Notes: generated by a model from the sequence alone, not told the origin. DNA of 64,000 nt from Hyposmocoma kahamanoa (GCF_003589595.1 NW_020654748.1:2215642-2279641), one strand, 5' to 3'. Counted from the stretch's first letter, positions 44,195-54,764 are shown. Numbers and translations: made by a program.

Positions 44195-45478
44195 CTACAA
44201 GTTATCCACTTAAGTAGAATGTAATTCTAAAGATCAGGGGGCCTACCACAACCTCTTAAAACAACCTTACATTGACTTTTCGTACCATAACGCGCTTAAA
44301 GTGAGCTTATTGTAATGTTAAAACTACGATGTTTTATTGGCAGCTTTGTGACTATTCATTCACTCAGTTCGTACTCTGACGCGACTTTAACATTAAAGTA
44401 ATATTGCTCTTATGTCAAATTTAGCAATCTTATAATAGTTACACGGATGCAATGGAAACAATATTATTTTCAGGTTTATTGTCTTAATATTGATTTGTAA
44501 TGATTAAAAGTTAAGTTGAACTTATTTATTTACATAAGTCTCTTCAATATTTTGTTTATTTTTTATTTAATAGCGCATAGGAAACAATTTCTCGCTAAAT
44601 AAAACACGCGATGTTTATTTCGTAAAATGATGACATCTATATGCTCCTTGGCGAAACTAACACTTGACACTAGACTATAGTTCCGAATTCACAACGTGAC
44701 TATCAAGACTCAGCTTGTTTTATTTATTTCTCTTCATGAAAATGCGGAAAAATGATTGAAAACAACGTAATTTTAATAGATTTTATTATTACGTACTTTT
44801 CTTTTTTAACAGTCAAAATTATCTGAATGTAAATAACATTAAGTACTTAATCATTGAACTAAGATAAGACGATTCGGAACATCAAAAAAGAAAGAGATGG
44901 CATTATATAGTTCACACATATGGTTATCTCTTTCTTATTTTTAGTAAGGAAAAGACAATACTGGGAAATCATTCGTTCTTTCAATCACTTTTGCAATAAT
45001 ACATTACTTGGTTGACAGCTTCGTCAACGTACGGATATGAGTAATATTATAATAAGCTTACTTTAAGCTTACATTGAAATAAGATTGTTTTTGGAAAGGT
45101 TACGGTAAGTTCCTGGAAAGGAATAAAAAGCAACATTCCGAAGTTAACGATCTTAGTTAAACAAAACTAATAGAAATACGTACAACTAAACTACGATAAA
45201 ACTGAAGTTAGTAGACTGGCTGTAACTAAAGTTAGGAATGAAACTTAAAAAACATACGATCGTGCAACAAAGCAAAAATAATGAAGAGATAAGGCAGTTT
45301 TTTGCTAGATAAGAAATGCATTTTTATCCAGTTACGGGAAATAAAAAACATCGCCTCGGCGGAGAGACATCCTCCGACTTCGATTCCTAGTTTGGGAAAT
45401 GAATTTTGCTTCTAAATTGCTTGTGATCTGTTTTGGAGTGTTACGGATTTTTTGTTGATTATATACACGTATACAAGA
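44195..45478. other. Spacer of the long inverted structure, no gene
   Basis: AT-rich, no transposase-like frame. Confidence 0.45.
44886..44944 (+). other. Imperfect hairpin around AAAGAGAT
   Basis: AAAGAAAGAGAT pairs with ATCTCTTTCTT across a loop of about 30 bases; I see no miRNA signature. Confidence 0.4.
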
Positions 45479-45691
45479 AAAACGCATTAATAAACATATT
45501 TTAAAATAAGCCGTTGGGTACATACTTTTGCCCTCGACTGTATTGTATACTTATGCAACATACCTTCAGGAAGACAAGACATTGTATAGTAGGTATTGTA
45601 GCAAATTATTTTGTCTATAACAAGACATTATTACTACTAATATAGCAAATCATCTTCTCTATGGCAAATTAACGCATTACACAACCCGTTA

Positions 45692-45975
45692 TTTAACCGA
45701 CTTCAAAAAAGGAGGAGTTCTCAATTCGACTGTATTTTTTTTAAAATATATATTACATGTTGTGATTTTCATGATTCTTTTTTTATGAAAGAGGGTACCT
45801 CAGTATTGGTCTCTTTTAAGTTTGAAGAAAATATTCCTATTCCACCTCTAAGGGTGGCAAACTAGGGGATGAACCCAGTTTTGCGTACTTTCTGGTAACC
45901 GATTTCAATATAACTTGGCAAATAGATGTAATTCCAAGCACTTTTGAGGTCGGATTTTTTAAAAGTTATTAATAA
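45692..45975 (+). repeat. MITE-D, outer part of the right long arm
   Basis: TTAACCGACTTCAAAAAAGG to CACTTTTGAGGTCGGATTTT; mirror of the left arm. Confidence 0.8.
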
Positions 45976-46054
45976 TGCATCTGGCACATTATTATTATTA
46001 AAAACAGGGCAATGTATTTCCTGGTATATAAAATGTTCTATAAATATAAAAATA

Positions 46055-46195
46055 CGACCACGTCGGCGATAGCGGGATGACTTAAGACTCCTTGTTAAAG
46101 GACTGGCCAGATATTGTCCAAGACCGAGAACAATGGGAAAAGAGGAGGAGACTTTTGACCAGCACTGGGACAGGAAAGGCTTATAAAAAAATATG
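46055..46195 (+). pseudogene. RTE-like LINE extreme C-terminus, decayed
   Basis: RPRRR-stop-RDDLRLL in one frame (TAG where Trp is expected), then after a frameshift DWPDIVQDREQWEKRRRLL. The pattern RP(R)RW.DDL .. W..(A/V)QDR..W is typical of the last residues of RTE-type proteins. Confidence 0.6.
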
Positions 46196-46813
46196 CTTAT
46201 GTAACATATTTAGTTAATAATCCCTTTCGGCGGTTTCAATAATCTATCACACCACTGCTAAGTAATTTTCATGAACAAAATATTACGATATTTTGACAAG
46301 AAACGCTTTTTATGCGTTATGAATGTAGATAACCCAGATAATTATTTATTTTTTTCATTTTATTTTTGGAAAACAAACAGTTTACAATTTGTGTACAGGA
46401 TTATAGTACAAATAAGTTATCACTTAAACCAGCAAAGGTTCTACTAATAGACATAACTTAAAATATAATAATAACAAAGTGCTAAACAGCCCCAACAATT
46501 ACCTGGTTTCAAACTAGACATTTCTCTCCGCTTTTTTTTTCAATTAAGTTCAATGTAATTTTGAATTAAAATACATTATGAATATGTATAAACTGCTGCG
46601 GTTTCCTATAGATAGATAAAATGGTCTTCCTGTTATCAACGGAAGTGATTTATGCAGGATGATTTTTGGGAAGACGGTGTTTAAAACGTTTAGCTATAAC
46701 ATATGTTTAAAACAATAAAATAATTGAGTTTTATTATTAAAATTTTTAGACTTTTACGCATTTCTTATTTAGTTTCCGAACTGCTTATATAATTTGGTGT
46801 AAGTAAGAAATAA

Positions 46814-47671
46814 GGGCGCCTTCAAATTAAACGCTTATAGAAGCCCTGCAGTGACGCTGTGGCGCTGCAGCTGCGGTGCTAATTTTCTTACAATATTGAA
46901 AAGCGCAGCTGCAGACTAGAATAAAATTGTGTATTTTTGCGTTTGGAGTGAGTAAATGTATAGCGTATGTATATAATGAGAAGGTTTATAGGCTATAGAT
47001 GGCATCCAGGATTGAAAGGACCATAGCTTGGAGGGGCCAGGTGAAAGCACGTTGCATATCCAGCATTGACTTTATTATATTACAAATATTATTAGAGTTT
47101 TATAGATTACTTTAAATATAATGCCCGTACCTTCCTTCTTGCGTTTTTTAACCGATTTCAAAAAAGGAAGTGGTTCACAATTTGACAGTATTTTTTTACG
47201 CGATAACTCGGCATTTGTGAACCGATTTTGATGATTCTTTTTATGTTGGAAAGAGGGTACCTCAGTATTGATCCCATTTGAATTTGAAGGAAATATTCCA
47301 CCTCTAAGGGTGGCAAACTAAGGTATCTGGTTTCGCGCACTTTTCGGTAACTGATTTTAATAAAACTTGGCAAATAGATGTAATTCCACGAACTCTCGAG
47401 ATCGGTTTTTTTATAAAAAGTCATTTTGAACTCTTGACGACAGTTTTGAGTGAGTGAGAGGGAGGATAGTGTTGCCAGAATGTAAATGAATGCGTTTGAG
47501 TTGCGTCTTGGTATGCGATGAGAAAATAATTAAAAACAAACGTGATTAAGCAATAAATGTAATAAATAAAAATAAAGAGGGAACTGAAATAATGAATAAT
47601 GGCGCAGCTATATTGTATTGAAACAGACGCACCACTGCAGAGCTTCTATAGGCGTTTAATTGAAAGCGCCT
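46814..47671 (+). mobile_element. About 860-bp DNA transposon remnant with about 40-bp inverted ends, PIF/Harbinger-like
   Basis: Left end GGGCGCCTTCAAATTAAACG (46814 on) pairs with the inverse of 47633-47671 (GGCGCTTTCAATTAAACG), continuing through CTATAGAAGC and CTGCAGTG. The flanks are TAA on the left and TTAA on the right. Ends starting GG(G/C) and a TAA-like 3-bp duplication suggest PIF/Harbinger. A MITE-D copy (47147-47425) sits inside; no transposase is recognisable. Confidence 0.65.
47147..47425 (+). repeat. MITE-D nested in the Harbinger-like element
   Basis: TTAACCGATTTCAAAAAAGG to ACTCTCGAGATCGGTTTTTT. Confidence 0.85.
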
Positions 47672-47679
47672 TAAGAGGT

Positions 47680-48220
47680 TAAAAACGAAAGATGCTACGG
47701 ACAAACATACATACAGACAGACAAAATATTTGAATATTTACCTTGATGTCTTGTAAGACCTGTAAACAATTAGACATTGGTTAGTGTTATGTAAATCAAT
47801 TGCAATATTATGGTTTATCTACATAGGTAATTTCAACATTTATATTATGGCTTGTCTACTAACAATATTTAGGTAAGACATAACTATTGTACTATATAGG
47901 GTTATTTGTATAATACTTATAAGCTCTCAGGACCACAGACAACAACTGTTGAAAATAAGTGTATTAAAGTTTTTTAACTTGTTTTACCTAAGGTTGGGAC
48001 TTCCTAGTAGGTGTCATCAACTTGTATCAGGACTTTTGTTCCAGTACTTTTGATCATTCATTAGATTTTTACTTACTTATCCTTTTCACATATACAAACT
48101 TACATAATAGTTTTTATATCGTGTCAGAGAGGACAAAAACCCGCCAAACTACAACAGGGCCGCACAAACACATGTATGCCTATCTACTTATCATCACAAT
48201 TAGATATACTAAAATACTTT
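47680..48220. other. AT-rich, nothing recognised
   Basis: No landmark found. Confidence 0.5.
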
Positions 48221-48225
48221 AAAAT

Positions 48226-48385
48226 TATTACTGGTACAAAAATCGAACAAACGTAAAAGAAAACCTTCTTTGATCCGACTGTACTCAAACCAGCGTCTGT
48301 TGCCTCAACGTGGCTAGTTCGAGCTTTGTATCAATAATAATAAACTAGTGGAATATTTTCACAAAAAAATGAATATCATGATAGT
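48226..48385. mobile_element. SINE-B, two fused half copies in opposite orientation
   Basis: 48226-48325 is minus (CCTTCTTTGATCCGACTGTA), 48326-48385 plus tail (AAACTAGTGGAATATTTTCA). Confidence 0.5.
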
Positions 48386-48397
48386 AAAAACATATCT

Positions 48398-48985
48398 AAT
48401 ATAGAAAATGAAACTATTTTTCCGAGTTTAAATCGCGTATATTTGTTTTTTTCAAACAAACCCACCCAGGATGCTGCGAGAGGCCACTGAAATTAAAAAA
48501 CATCCTAATTTCAACAGGGAAGATGGTTTCTCCGTACCACCAGTTTGGGATCCAGTATTTCCTCTAATGAAAAATCCCAAACAGACATAAGACTGCAGTA
48601 CTAATTAATATGTTTTAATTTATTCTAATTTCTATTATTATATAATAATAAATTGAACTTGATAAAAATTCATTCAATAAAATAATTTGTAAAACTTAAT
48701 TTAGCGTAAATTGGAATGTTTTCTTTGTAAAATTAAAAATAAGGGATTTGATTAAAAACTATTGTAAATATAATGAAAAAATAGGGTGGTTTGCATCAAT
48801 ATTAGACATAACTGGTTGAAGACTGTACCACCTCAGTCAACCGTGACCATGGGGACCTGAAAGGACCCGAAACGTCAGTTTGTTTGAAAAAACAAATATA
48901 CGCCATTTAAATCCGGAAAAATGGTTTCATTTCCTATGTGTAACAATCCCGAATACCTAAGAACTCGATATCATATTACTTTAAA
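48398..48985 (+). mobile_element. PLE-E: 5'-truncated Penelope-like element with inverted end
   Basis: Order: inverted terminal piece (ATGAAACTATTTTTCCGAGT, 48410-48460), end of the coding region (48468-48590), an AT-rich 3' region of about 190 bp, then the terminal repeat with GTGACCATGGGGACCTGAAA, CGAAACGTC and CAAATATACG, and the end TATGTGTAACAATC. Inverted or rearranged terminal repeats are usual for Penelope-like elements. This is the reference copy that identifies the other PLE-E pieces. Confidence 0.75.
48468..48590 (+). pseudogene. C-terminal end of a Penelope-like protein (GIY-YIG endonuclease tail)
   Basis: Forty codons plus a stop, in frame: RMLREATEIKKHPNFNRE, then DGFSVPPVWDPVFPL, ending NPKQT. 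The pattern REA.EI.KHP.NFNR.DG followed by W.P is what I know as the end of the Penelope-like polyprotein, after its GIY-YIG endonuclease. Reverse transcriptase and the GIY-YIG core are missing: the piece joins directly to an inverted terminal repeat, so it is a dead 5'-truncated copy. The short tail itself shows no stop or frameshift. Confidence 0.7.
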
Positions 48986-49204
48986 AATTTTTTAAATTTA
49001 TCTGAGATTATGTTATATTAATTTTTTTTATTAAATATTACTTTAGATACAGGGTAGTCACTGATGCCATACACTGTCAAAATGCGGCTAACTGACAAGC
49101 TCAAAATTGTCTATTTAAAAACAGTTTTGTTAAGGTGTCCAACATGTCGGAACTTATCTTAATGACGCATGACTAAAATACCATTACAAAATTTCAATAT
49201 TCTA

Positions 49205-49445
49205 TAATCCGCCCGATTATCCCTTTGTAACCCTTTAGAGTCGAAACCCTTGGCCCGCGGGGTCCCAATACGCTTCATTTTTACAAAATTTTATCATTGG
49301 CTGTCCTTATCATTAAAAAAAATTATAGACTGCCTGGGAATCCCAAGGGCCGGCAGCTATCTTGCCCAACGCATTAGCATAGCAATATAAAGGGTGTACG
49401 TTGCCAGCACCTTGGGCACCTTGCTGCGGGGACCCGATTTCATTC
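49205..49445. other. Mixed GC-rich segment, unassigned
   Basis: Includes CCCTTGGCCCGCGGGGTCCC, GGAATCCCAAGGGCCGGCAG and CACCTTGGGCACCTTGCTGC. Probably an old retroelement piece; no protein match recognised. Confidence 0.35.
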
Positions 49446-50074
49446 ATATAATTACAGGTCTAGTATTTAAGGTTTTATTGTATTTTTATACCTTACCCGT
49501 CTAAATAAATAATATTCGAATTCTTAAAAAAATGGCTTATGGTTCCATCATTTTTGATATATTAAAAAAATTAAAAAACATTGATGTCTCTAAAAATTAT
49601 TTCGTTATATAGAACTACATGACAAAATCATTTCATGCGTTAAAGTTAGTGAACTGGCTGTTCTTACACTTCAATGTAATAGCAAGCACTTAATTTTCCA
49701 ATGTTACCATGTATTGGTCTAGGTGGCGATGTTTATTTGTTTCAAAAACAAGCAACAGTTTGTAGGTCAGCATTCAAGCAAAGTCGCTGTATAATGTTTG
49801 TTCTGGTGAACGTAAAGCGTTAAGGAAAGTATCGATCGTAGTAATCCCAGGGGTTGTTAACCGATTCGGGTGGAAGCACCCAAATAGATTTAGTAGGTAT
49901 CTTGTTTCGGGAACAGTTTCTATCTTACGGTAGGTCGGGCACTCAATTCGGGAAAGTACAAGAAATCGGGAAAATAAAGCGACACCGAACAATGTTACGT
50001 GGCAGTTTTGAAGGTCAATGCTGCCGCGAAACATTGACAATAAACAAGATTGTTATTGTCTCAGAGAGTGACAG

Positions 50075-50265
50075 AGAGAGGGCTAGTAGAGGAAGAGCTA
50101 GATATCTTCCGGTAGGAATTTGGGAACTGGAGAGATGCCGTTCATTCGGCGTCGGCAAGTGAACGTACCTTACAGCTCCGCTACCAGTGAGGAGATTTGG
50201 TAGCCTCACCTAAGGTACTAGCCTTACACAGGACCGGATGAAGTACGTGCGAACGTACTAATTCG
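50075..50265 (+). repeat. GC-rich dispersed repeat, copy 2
   Basis: GGGCTAGTAGAGGAAGAGCT, ATCTTCCGGTAGGAATTTGG, GAACTGGAGAG and GCTCCGCTACCAGTGAGGAG match the minus strand of 26.1-26.5 kb. Confidence 0.6.
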
Positions 50266-50351
50266 GGGGGAAAAATATGGAACTGTCCCAGAGCAAGGCG
50301 AACAAAACTAGAGATTTCACTGTCAGGGTCTGTAATTCAGTACATTTCAGT

Positions 50352-50662
50352 AGCTGTAGAAGCGTCTTGTGAAAGAGTTGGTCCAGGTATGTGCTGCCAC
50401 CTTACCTATTTCTGCCGCTATTATTGTGTTCCGGTTTTGAAGGGTAAGGGTGCTGGTGAAATTACTGGCACATGGGACCTATCAACTTACGTCACCCTGA
50501 GGTGGCGGATGCATTAGCAGTGCCCTTCAACTGTACGCGATTTAAAGCTCTGAGTGGCACTGCAATTGTTATGAACAGGCGTGCAGCCACAGACCATATA
50601 AACGTGTTATCATCAGGCGTACAACTTGTTCGTCCCGTCACTTGATATTATTATATAAAAAC
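50352..50662 (+). repeat. REP-C, full length
   Basis: GAAAGAGTTGGTCCAGGTAT to GTTCGTCCCGTCACTTGATA. Confidence 0.85.
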
Positions 50663-50854
50663 TGACAGAGCGTAGCAGTAACATTTTTTGTCAATCGGGA
50701 CTGGCTAAGGTCTCTAATATTCATACTGCACGATTTTATATTATATTTTTTCTTCAATAGTTTAATTTTCTGTCATCTTTTCGCGGGAAATGTGACATCT
50801 TTACGGTGGTCGTTTTGAAACTCCCACACTGACTTTTTTATTTTTCTATTTAGA

Positions 50855-50901
50855 GAAACTAACAGCTAGGTACATAGTAAATGTACCTAGCTGTTAGTTT
50901 C
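50855..50901. repeat. Perfect hairpin, 21-bp arms, 5-nt loop
   Basis: Arm GAAACTAACAGCTAGGTACA continuing T, loop AGTAA, exact inverse. Too short and too perfect for a typical pre-miRNA. Confidence 0.95.
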
Positions 50902-51182
50902 CCAGATTTGGCCAATTACAAATTGGCACAGATAAGATAACAGTTAAAGTTTTAATTAGAACTATACAAACTCCAGAGGAAAATATTAAAAAAAAGGTAA
51001 ATTCTTATCTAGATTACTAATTGAGGGAAACAATAAAAGTACTGATTACAGAGTAGCCGCTTAAGTTGGTCTCGAGAACTATTGAAAAAGTCAAATTATG
51101 AAGGAATTTCGCTTAGTTTACTTTCGTCAAAAGAATATGGAGGATGCCGAAATGAAGCCACTTGAACGTTCAAACCAGTGTT

Positions 51183-51465
51183 TTTTTTATGACACCAAGT
51201 GACGGGACCAACGCACCTGATAATAATGACGCGCCTGTCCATAGCAGTTGCAGTGCCACTCAGAGTTTTAAATCGCAAACATTTGAGGGGCACTGTCACC
51301 CTAAGACGTAAGTTGACAATTCACATGTGCCTGTTATTTCACCAGCACCTTTTCCGTTCAAAACCGGAGCGCAATGTTGCTCACATTACTGCTTGAGGTA
51401 GAAAAATAGGTGACGTGGCAGAACTTCCTGGACGAACCCTTTCAGAAGGAGCTCTACTGCTAATA
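51183..51465 (-). repeat. REP-C, full length
   Basis: Poly-T, ACCAAGTGACGGGACCAACG to GGACGAACCCTTTCAGAAGG. Confidence 0.8.
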
Positions 51466-51635
51466 AATTACATAGGTACGTTGTATTTATACAAAACTGT
51501 ATATTAGGTGTAGGTTGGTATTTATGAACTATATGCAAATATAAGAAAGCATTAAATGTAGACAATTTCATCAAAGTTGACAAGTTCCATGTAATTATTA
51601 ATATTAATAAAGAACACTCACTCACTCTCGAACAC

Positions 51636-51798
51636 TCAGAAAAAACACTCAGAAAAAATTCCTTCGATTCGAACCGACGTCTTCTTGCATACCGTGGCAG
51701 ACGCTATACCAACTAAGCCACGGAACGAACCAACGGACCTTACGAATTCTTCTATGTGCTTGCGTCGTGTCTTTGTATTTGGTTTCTCAACGACTTTT
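51636..51798 (-). mobile_element. SINE-B, left arm of a second inverted pair
   Basis: Minus-strand copy with all landmarks up to CGACTTTTTAGTCGTAG. Confidence 0.75.
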
Positions 51799-51950
51799 TA
51801 GTCGTAGCAAGAAGACGTCGGTTCGAATCCGACCGGATCGAAGGAATTTTTTCTGAGTGTTCGATATTTGTATTAATAATTATAACAAACTAGTGGAGTA
51901 ATTTCACAAAAAATAATTGAATATCAATTCAATAAAAATTTAATTAAGTT
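51799..51950 (+). mobile_element. SINE-B, right arm of a second inverted pair
   Basis: CAAGAAGACGTCGGTTCGAA to the AT-rich tail, back to back with the minus copy. Confidence 0.75.
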
Positions 51951-51984
51951 CCATGTAATTTCTAAACATTTTTGTAATTTCATC

Positions 51985-52090
51985 TGCACCCCCTTCGAAA
52001 CATGCAATGCCCACATTTCTGCTTGGCGGCAGAAATAGGTAAGGTGGCAGTACTTCCCTGGGCGAACTATTTTACAAGAATCTGTATTGC
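51985..52090 (-). repeat. REP-C 5' fragment
   Basis: CTGCTTGGCGGCAGAAATAG and CAGTACTTCCCTGGGCGAAC. Confidence 0.75.
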
Positions 52091-52344
52091 TATTGATTGC
52101 GACTCTTTCTATCTTTACCGCATATAGTGGTGTCCCATGGCATTGTGTAATGGCAGCGGTAATAACTTACCACGTAAAGTAGTTTGAAAAGACTTTGAAA
52201 AATCCAATGCACGAAACTGACCCAGTTTTTACGCAAAGCATGACCGGCTCGGTAACCGCATAGCTCACGCAATCCCCACGGGTGACGGTTAACCGGAGTT
52301 CAAGGGCCGTCTGGCACGCGTCTCTCTGCCCACCCAACTATAAC

Positions 52345-52415
52345 TCACCCGGGTTTATTTCACATGGATTTCACCCGGATTCTTTTCACCCGGATTTGTT
52401 GTATTTGGATTCCTT
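52345..52415. repeat. Degenerate 15-bp tandem repeat
   Basis: Units TCACCCGGGTTTATT, TCACATGGATT, TCACCCGGATTCTTT, TCACCCGGATTTGTT. Confidence 0.65.
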
Positions 52416-52483
52416 TTTTATGTGCATTGTGGCAGCAAATTACGAATGAAGAAACCAATGTAATATTTTTATGATCGTTCAAA

Positions 52484-52800
52484 ATAGGAAATGAGAATAT
52501 TATTTCGGATCTAACTTTCTACCATTCAGCTGAACCAATCGCGACCTTGGGGCCTGTAAAGGGCCCGAAACGTTACTTTCTTGGAATAAATAAATATACT
52601 CGATTTAGATTCGAAAATAATTGTTACTTTTTTATAAAAAAAAAAACCAACCTCTATAGTTGTTTGTGTTTTACAAAATGTTTTAGATACATACAAAAAA
52701 ACACTTTCGAATTAAGAACCTCCGCGTTTTTTTTGAAGTCAGTTAAAAAAATAGTTTCTGTTTTTCTGTATAACAATTGCGAAAACGTAAGGACTCGACA
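52484..52800 (+). mobile_element. PLE-E copy interrupted by MITE-D
   Basis: Core GGCCTGTAAAGGGCCCGAAA (52551-52570) and AAATATACTCGATTTAGATT. The rest (TGTATAACAATTGCGAAAAC) resumes at about 52768 after a MITE-D insertion. Confidence 0.65.
52632..52748 (-). repeat. MITE-D, internally deleted, nested in PLE-E
   Basis: AAAAACCAACCTCTATAGTT and, at the other end, TTTGAAGTCAGTTAAAAAA; about 115 bp remain. Confidence 0.65.
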
Positions 52801-52804
52801 AAAC

Positions 52805-53440
52805 CTTCAAAATCTATTTATCGGCAATTTATGTACATGTACGTAATGTTTTCTTTAAAAGTCAAAATAATTTATTTTTAGAACACATTTAACAAGATCT
52901 TATTATACATGTAATTATTAACAGTACAGTGCAGGTGTACAAATTTACATTACATTATATATTTTAAATTCTTATTAGTATTTTATATTTTAAATTCTAA
53001 GTATTCTCTAACTGTACAGAAACAGTGGTTCATTAGCCAAATCGAGAAAGCTTTTGTTAAATTGTGACCCCTTAATTTTTAAGTCTTCTGGTACACGATA
53101 AGTGTATACTTTAATGGACATATTAAATGAGTTTTTCTAATAAATGTCTTTGAAGCAAGTTTTTCTGAACTGGTATTGAACCCTACAAAATGTCCATAAT
53201 ACAAATGAATTTACCACTAGTTTTACTCTGTCATATTCATGCAATACATGCGTTACTGAAATAAACCACCAGCCGTTGGAATTCCTTTCTATTTCTGTCG
53301 GAATACAAAACATTAGATTAATAAAACGACTTTGACGTTAGAAGTCAAGCTGTGGTCTACTATTGACCATAGAATATAAAGAATGAATACGTTTGTCTAC
53401 TGGAATACAGTAGAGTATAGTTTTATTAGTATAGTAATTA
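52805..53440. other. AT-rich, nothing recognised
   Basis: No landmark found. Confidence 0.5.
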
Positions 53441-53447
53441 TTTACTA

Positions 53448-53494
53448 GCAGAAGAGATCCTTGTGAAAGAGTTCGTCCAGGGAAGTACTTCCAT
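53448..53494 (+). repeat. REP-C, left part split by SINE-A
   Basis: GTGAAAGAGTTCGTCCAGGG then the SINE-A insertion. Confidence 0.75.
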
Positions 53495-53705
53495 GCCTTC
53501 GTGGCCGAACGGTTACCATGCCGGACTGCGACGCAGAGGTCCCAGGTTCGATTCCCGGGTCGGGAGAAATATTTGTATGACCTACATTTATTTCTCTCGT
53601 GAGTTTGGGTGTAATTTTGTGTTTGTCTATGTGTGTGTCCATGTCACCCTCGACACAGGGTTTCCGTAGTGCGGGGCCATGTGCGTTATTATTATTATTA
53701 TTATT
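53495..53705 (+). mobile_element. SINE-A nested in REP-C
   Basis: Complete from GCCTTCGTGGCCGAACGG through B box GGTTCGATTCCCGGG to a (TTA)n tail. REP-C stops at GGGAAGTACTTCCA on the left and resumes at CCACCTTATTTATTTCTG on the right. Confidence 0.85.
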
Positions 53706-53762
53706 CCACCTTATTTATTTCTGCTGCCAAGCAGTAATGTGAACACTAATTTTGTTTTAGAA
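53706..53762 (+). repeat. REP-C, right part after SINE-A
   Basis: CCACCTTATTTATTTCTGCT and CAAGCAGTAATGTGAACACT. Confidence 0.75.
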
Positions 53763-53833
53763 TTTGCACAGAAATAATGCAAAATTTTATGAGATGTGAG
53801 ATACAAAAGGAATTATCAAGTATCCGCGGTGTC

Positions 53834-54017
53834 AGGTGCCTCTGTCACGAGTTTACCGTAACAGTGGTCGCTAGCGACCGCGTAAATTGCTTCACAATTT
53901 TGTATGGCAAATTATACAGCGCCCCTAGCGGTCACAAGCAGAAACAACATTTTGTATACAAATTATTTACGCGGTCGCTAACGATAACTGTCACGGTAAT
54001 CTCATGGTAGAGGCACA
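53834..54017 (+). mobile_element. About 184-bp MITE with about 50-bp inverted ends
   Basis: Left end GTGCCTCTGTCACGAGTTTA and the inverse of the right end (GTGCCTCTACCATGAGATTA) pair, followed by CCGT.ACAGT and TAGCGACCGCGTAAAT in both. The left end contains the palindrome GGTCGCTAGCGACC. A chance open frame (53777-54010) runs through the element. Confidence 0.7.
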
Positions 54018-54019
54018 GT

Positions 54020-54760
54020 TCACCGCAAAAATATGTTACGTAAAAATTTTATCACAGTTTGATTATGATTACTATGTTTTGGAAGATAAACTTATTCTAT
54101 CCTTTATATCTATATACTTTATTCCTTATATAAATTGTAATTTTTACGATAAATTCATTGCCTGTGGTTTCTACCACCATGCCACATAAAATTATAGCGC
54201 CATATATGATAACATTCTAGTTAGTTTTCTCTGCCTAATTCAGTGGCAATTTTCATTATTTAAGCACTCGAGTATATTATCGTAAAATATTGAATAATTC
54301 ACAAACAATTTAATTAACAATAAAACACTCTCAAAAAACAAGTTAATTAACAATAAAACACTCTAATATTAAGTAAACCTCATGATAATTACTCGCTTCC
54401 GTCTTTTAGCGTTATAAATCGATAACTTTCATGGAAGTTTTCTGTACCTAATTTCGGTGGCTAGTTTTATCATTTAAGTACGTGAATAATATTTCAGATT
54501 AGTACACTGAAATGTTAAATACTTCATAATAATATGCTATAAAATTTAAACAATAAAAATTGCCACCGAAATTAGATAAAGAAATCTGACCTGACAATTA
54601 CCCATTTTACCTGTATAAAAAGAGATAAAGAAACGTAAAATGCCTAAACAAGAGTTAAGTGAAAGCATTGTCGTTTACAAAACTTTAACCATCTTTGAAC
54701 TCCAAATCTCGAAGGCACACCTCCGATTATCCTCCCAAAACGATAAGGTAAATGTCCCCG
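54020..54760. other. AT-rich, local duplication only
   Basis: AATTAACAATAAAACACTCT occurs twice (about 54308 and 54346), a direct repeat about 38 bp apart. Confidence 0.6.
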
Positions 54761-54764
54761 TCGT

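Larger units (their letters stand above)
43150..45975. mobile_element. 2.8-kb element with inverted arms of nearly 500 bp
   Basis: Left arm 43150-43630 and right arm 45480-45975 are inverted copies. Each has MITE-D on the outside and a second unit on the inside (GGTTGTGTAATGTGTTAATT, GATGATTTGCTATATTAGTA, CAGTCAAGGGCAAAAGT in the left arm). The 1.85-kb spacer contains two tRNA-like repeats and no recognised gene. It may be a non-autonomous transposon with long terminal inverted repeats, or an inverted duplication. Confidence 0.7.

Noticed and set aside
50855..50901. Pre-miRNA
   Set aside because: Arms of only 21 bp with a 5-nt loop and no mismatches do not fit Drosha/Dicer substrates; kept only as a hairpin.
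53495..53560. Possible true tRNA gene with A and B boxes
   Set aside because: It lacks a foldable acceptor stem, is followed by a SINE body and tail, and recurs as a family.
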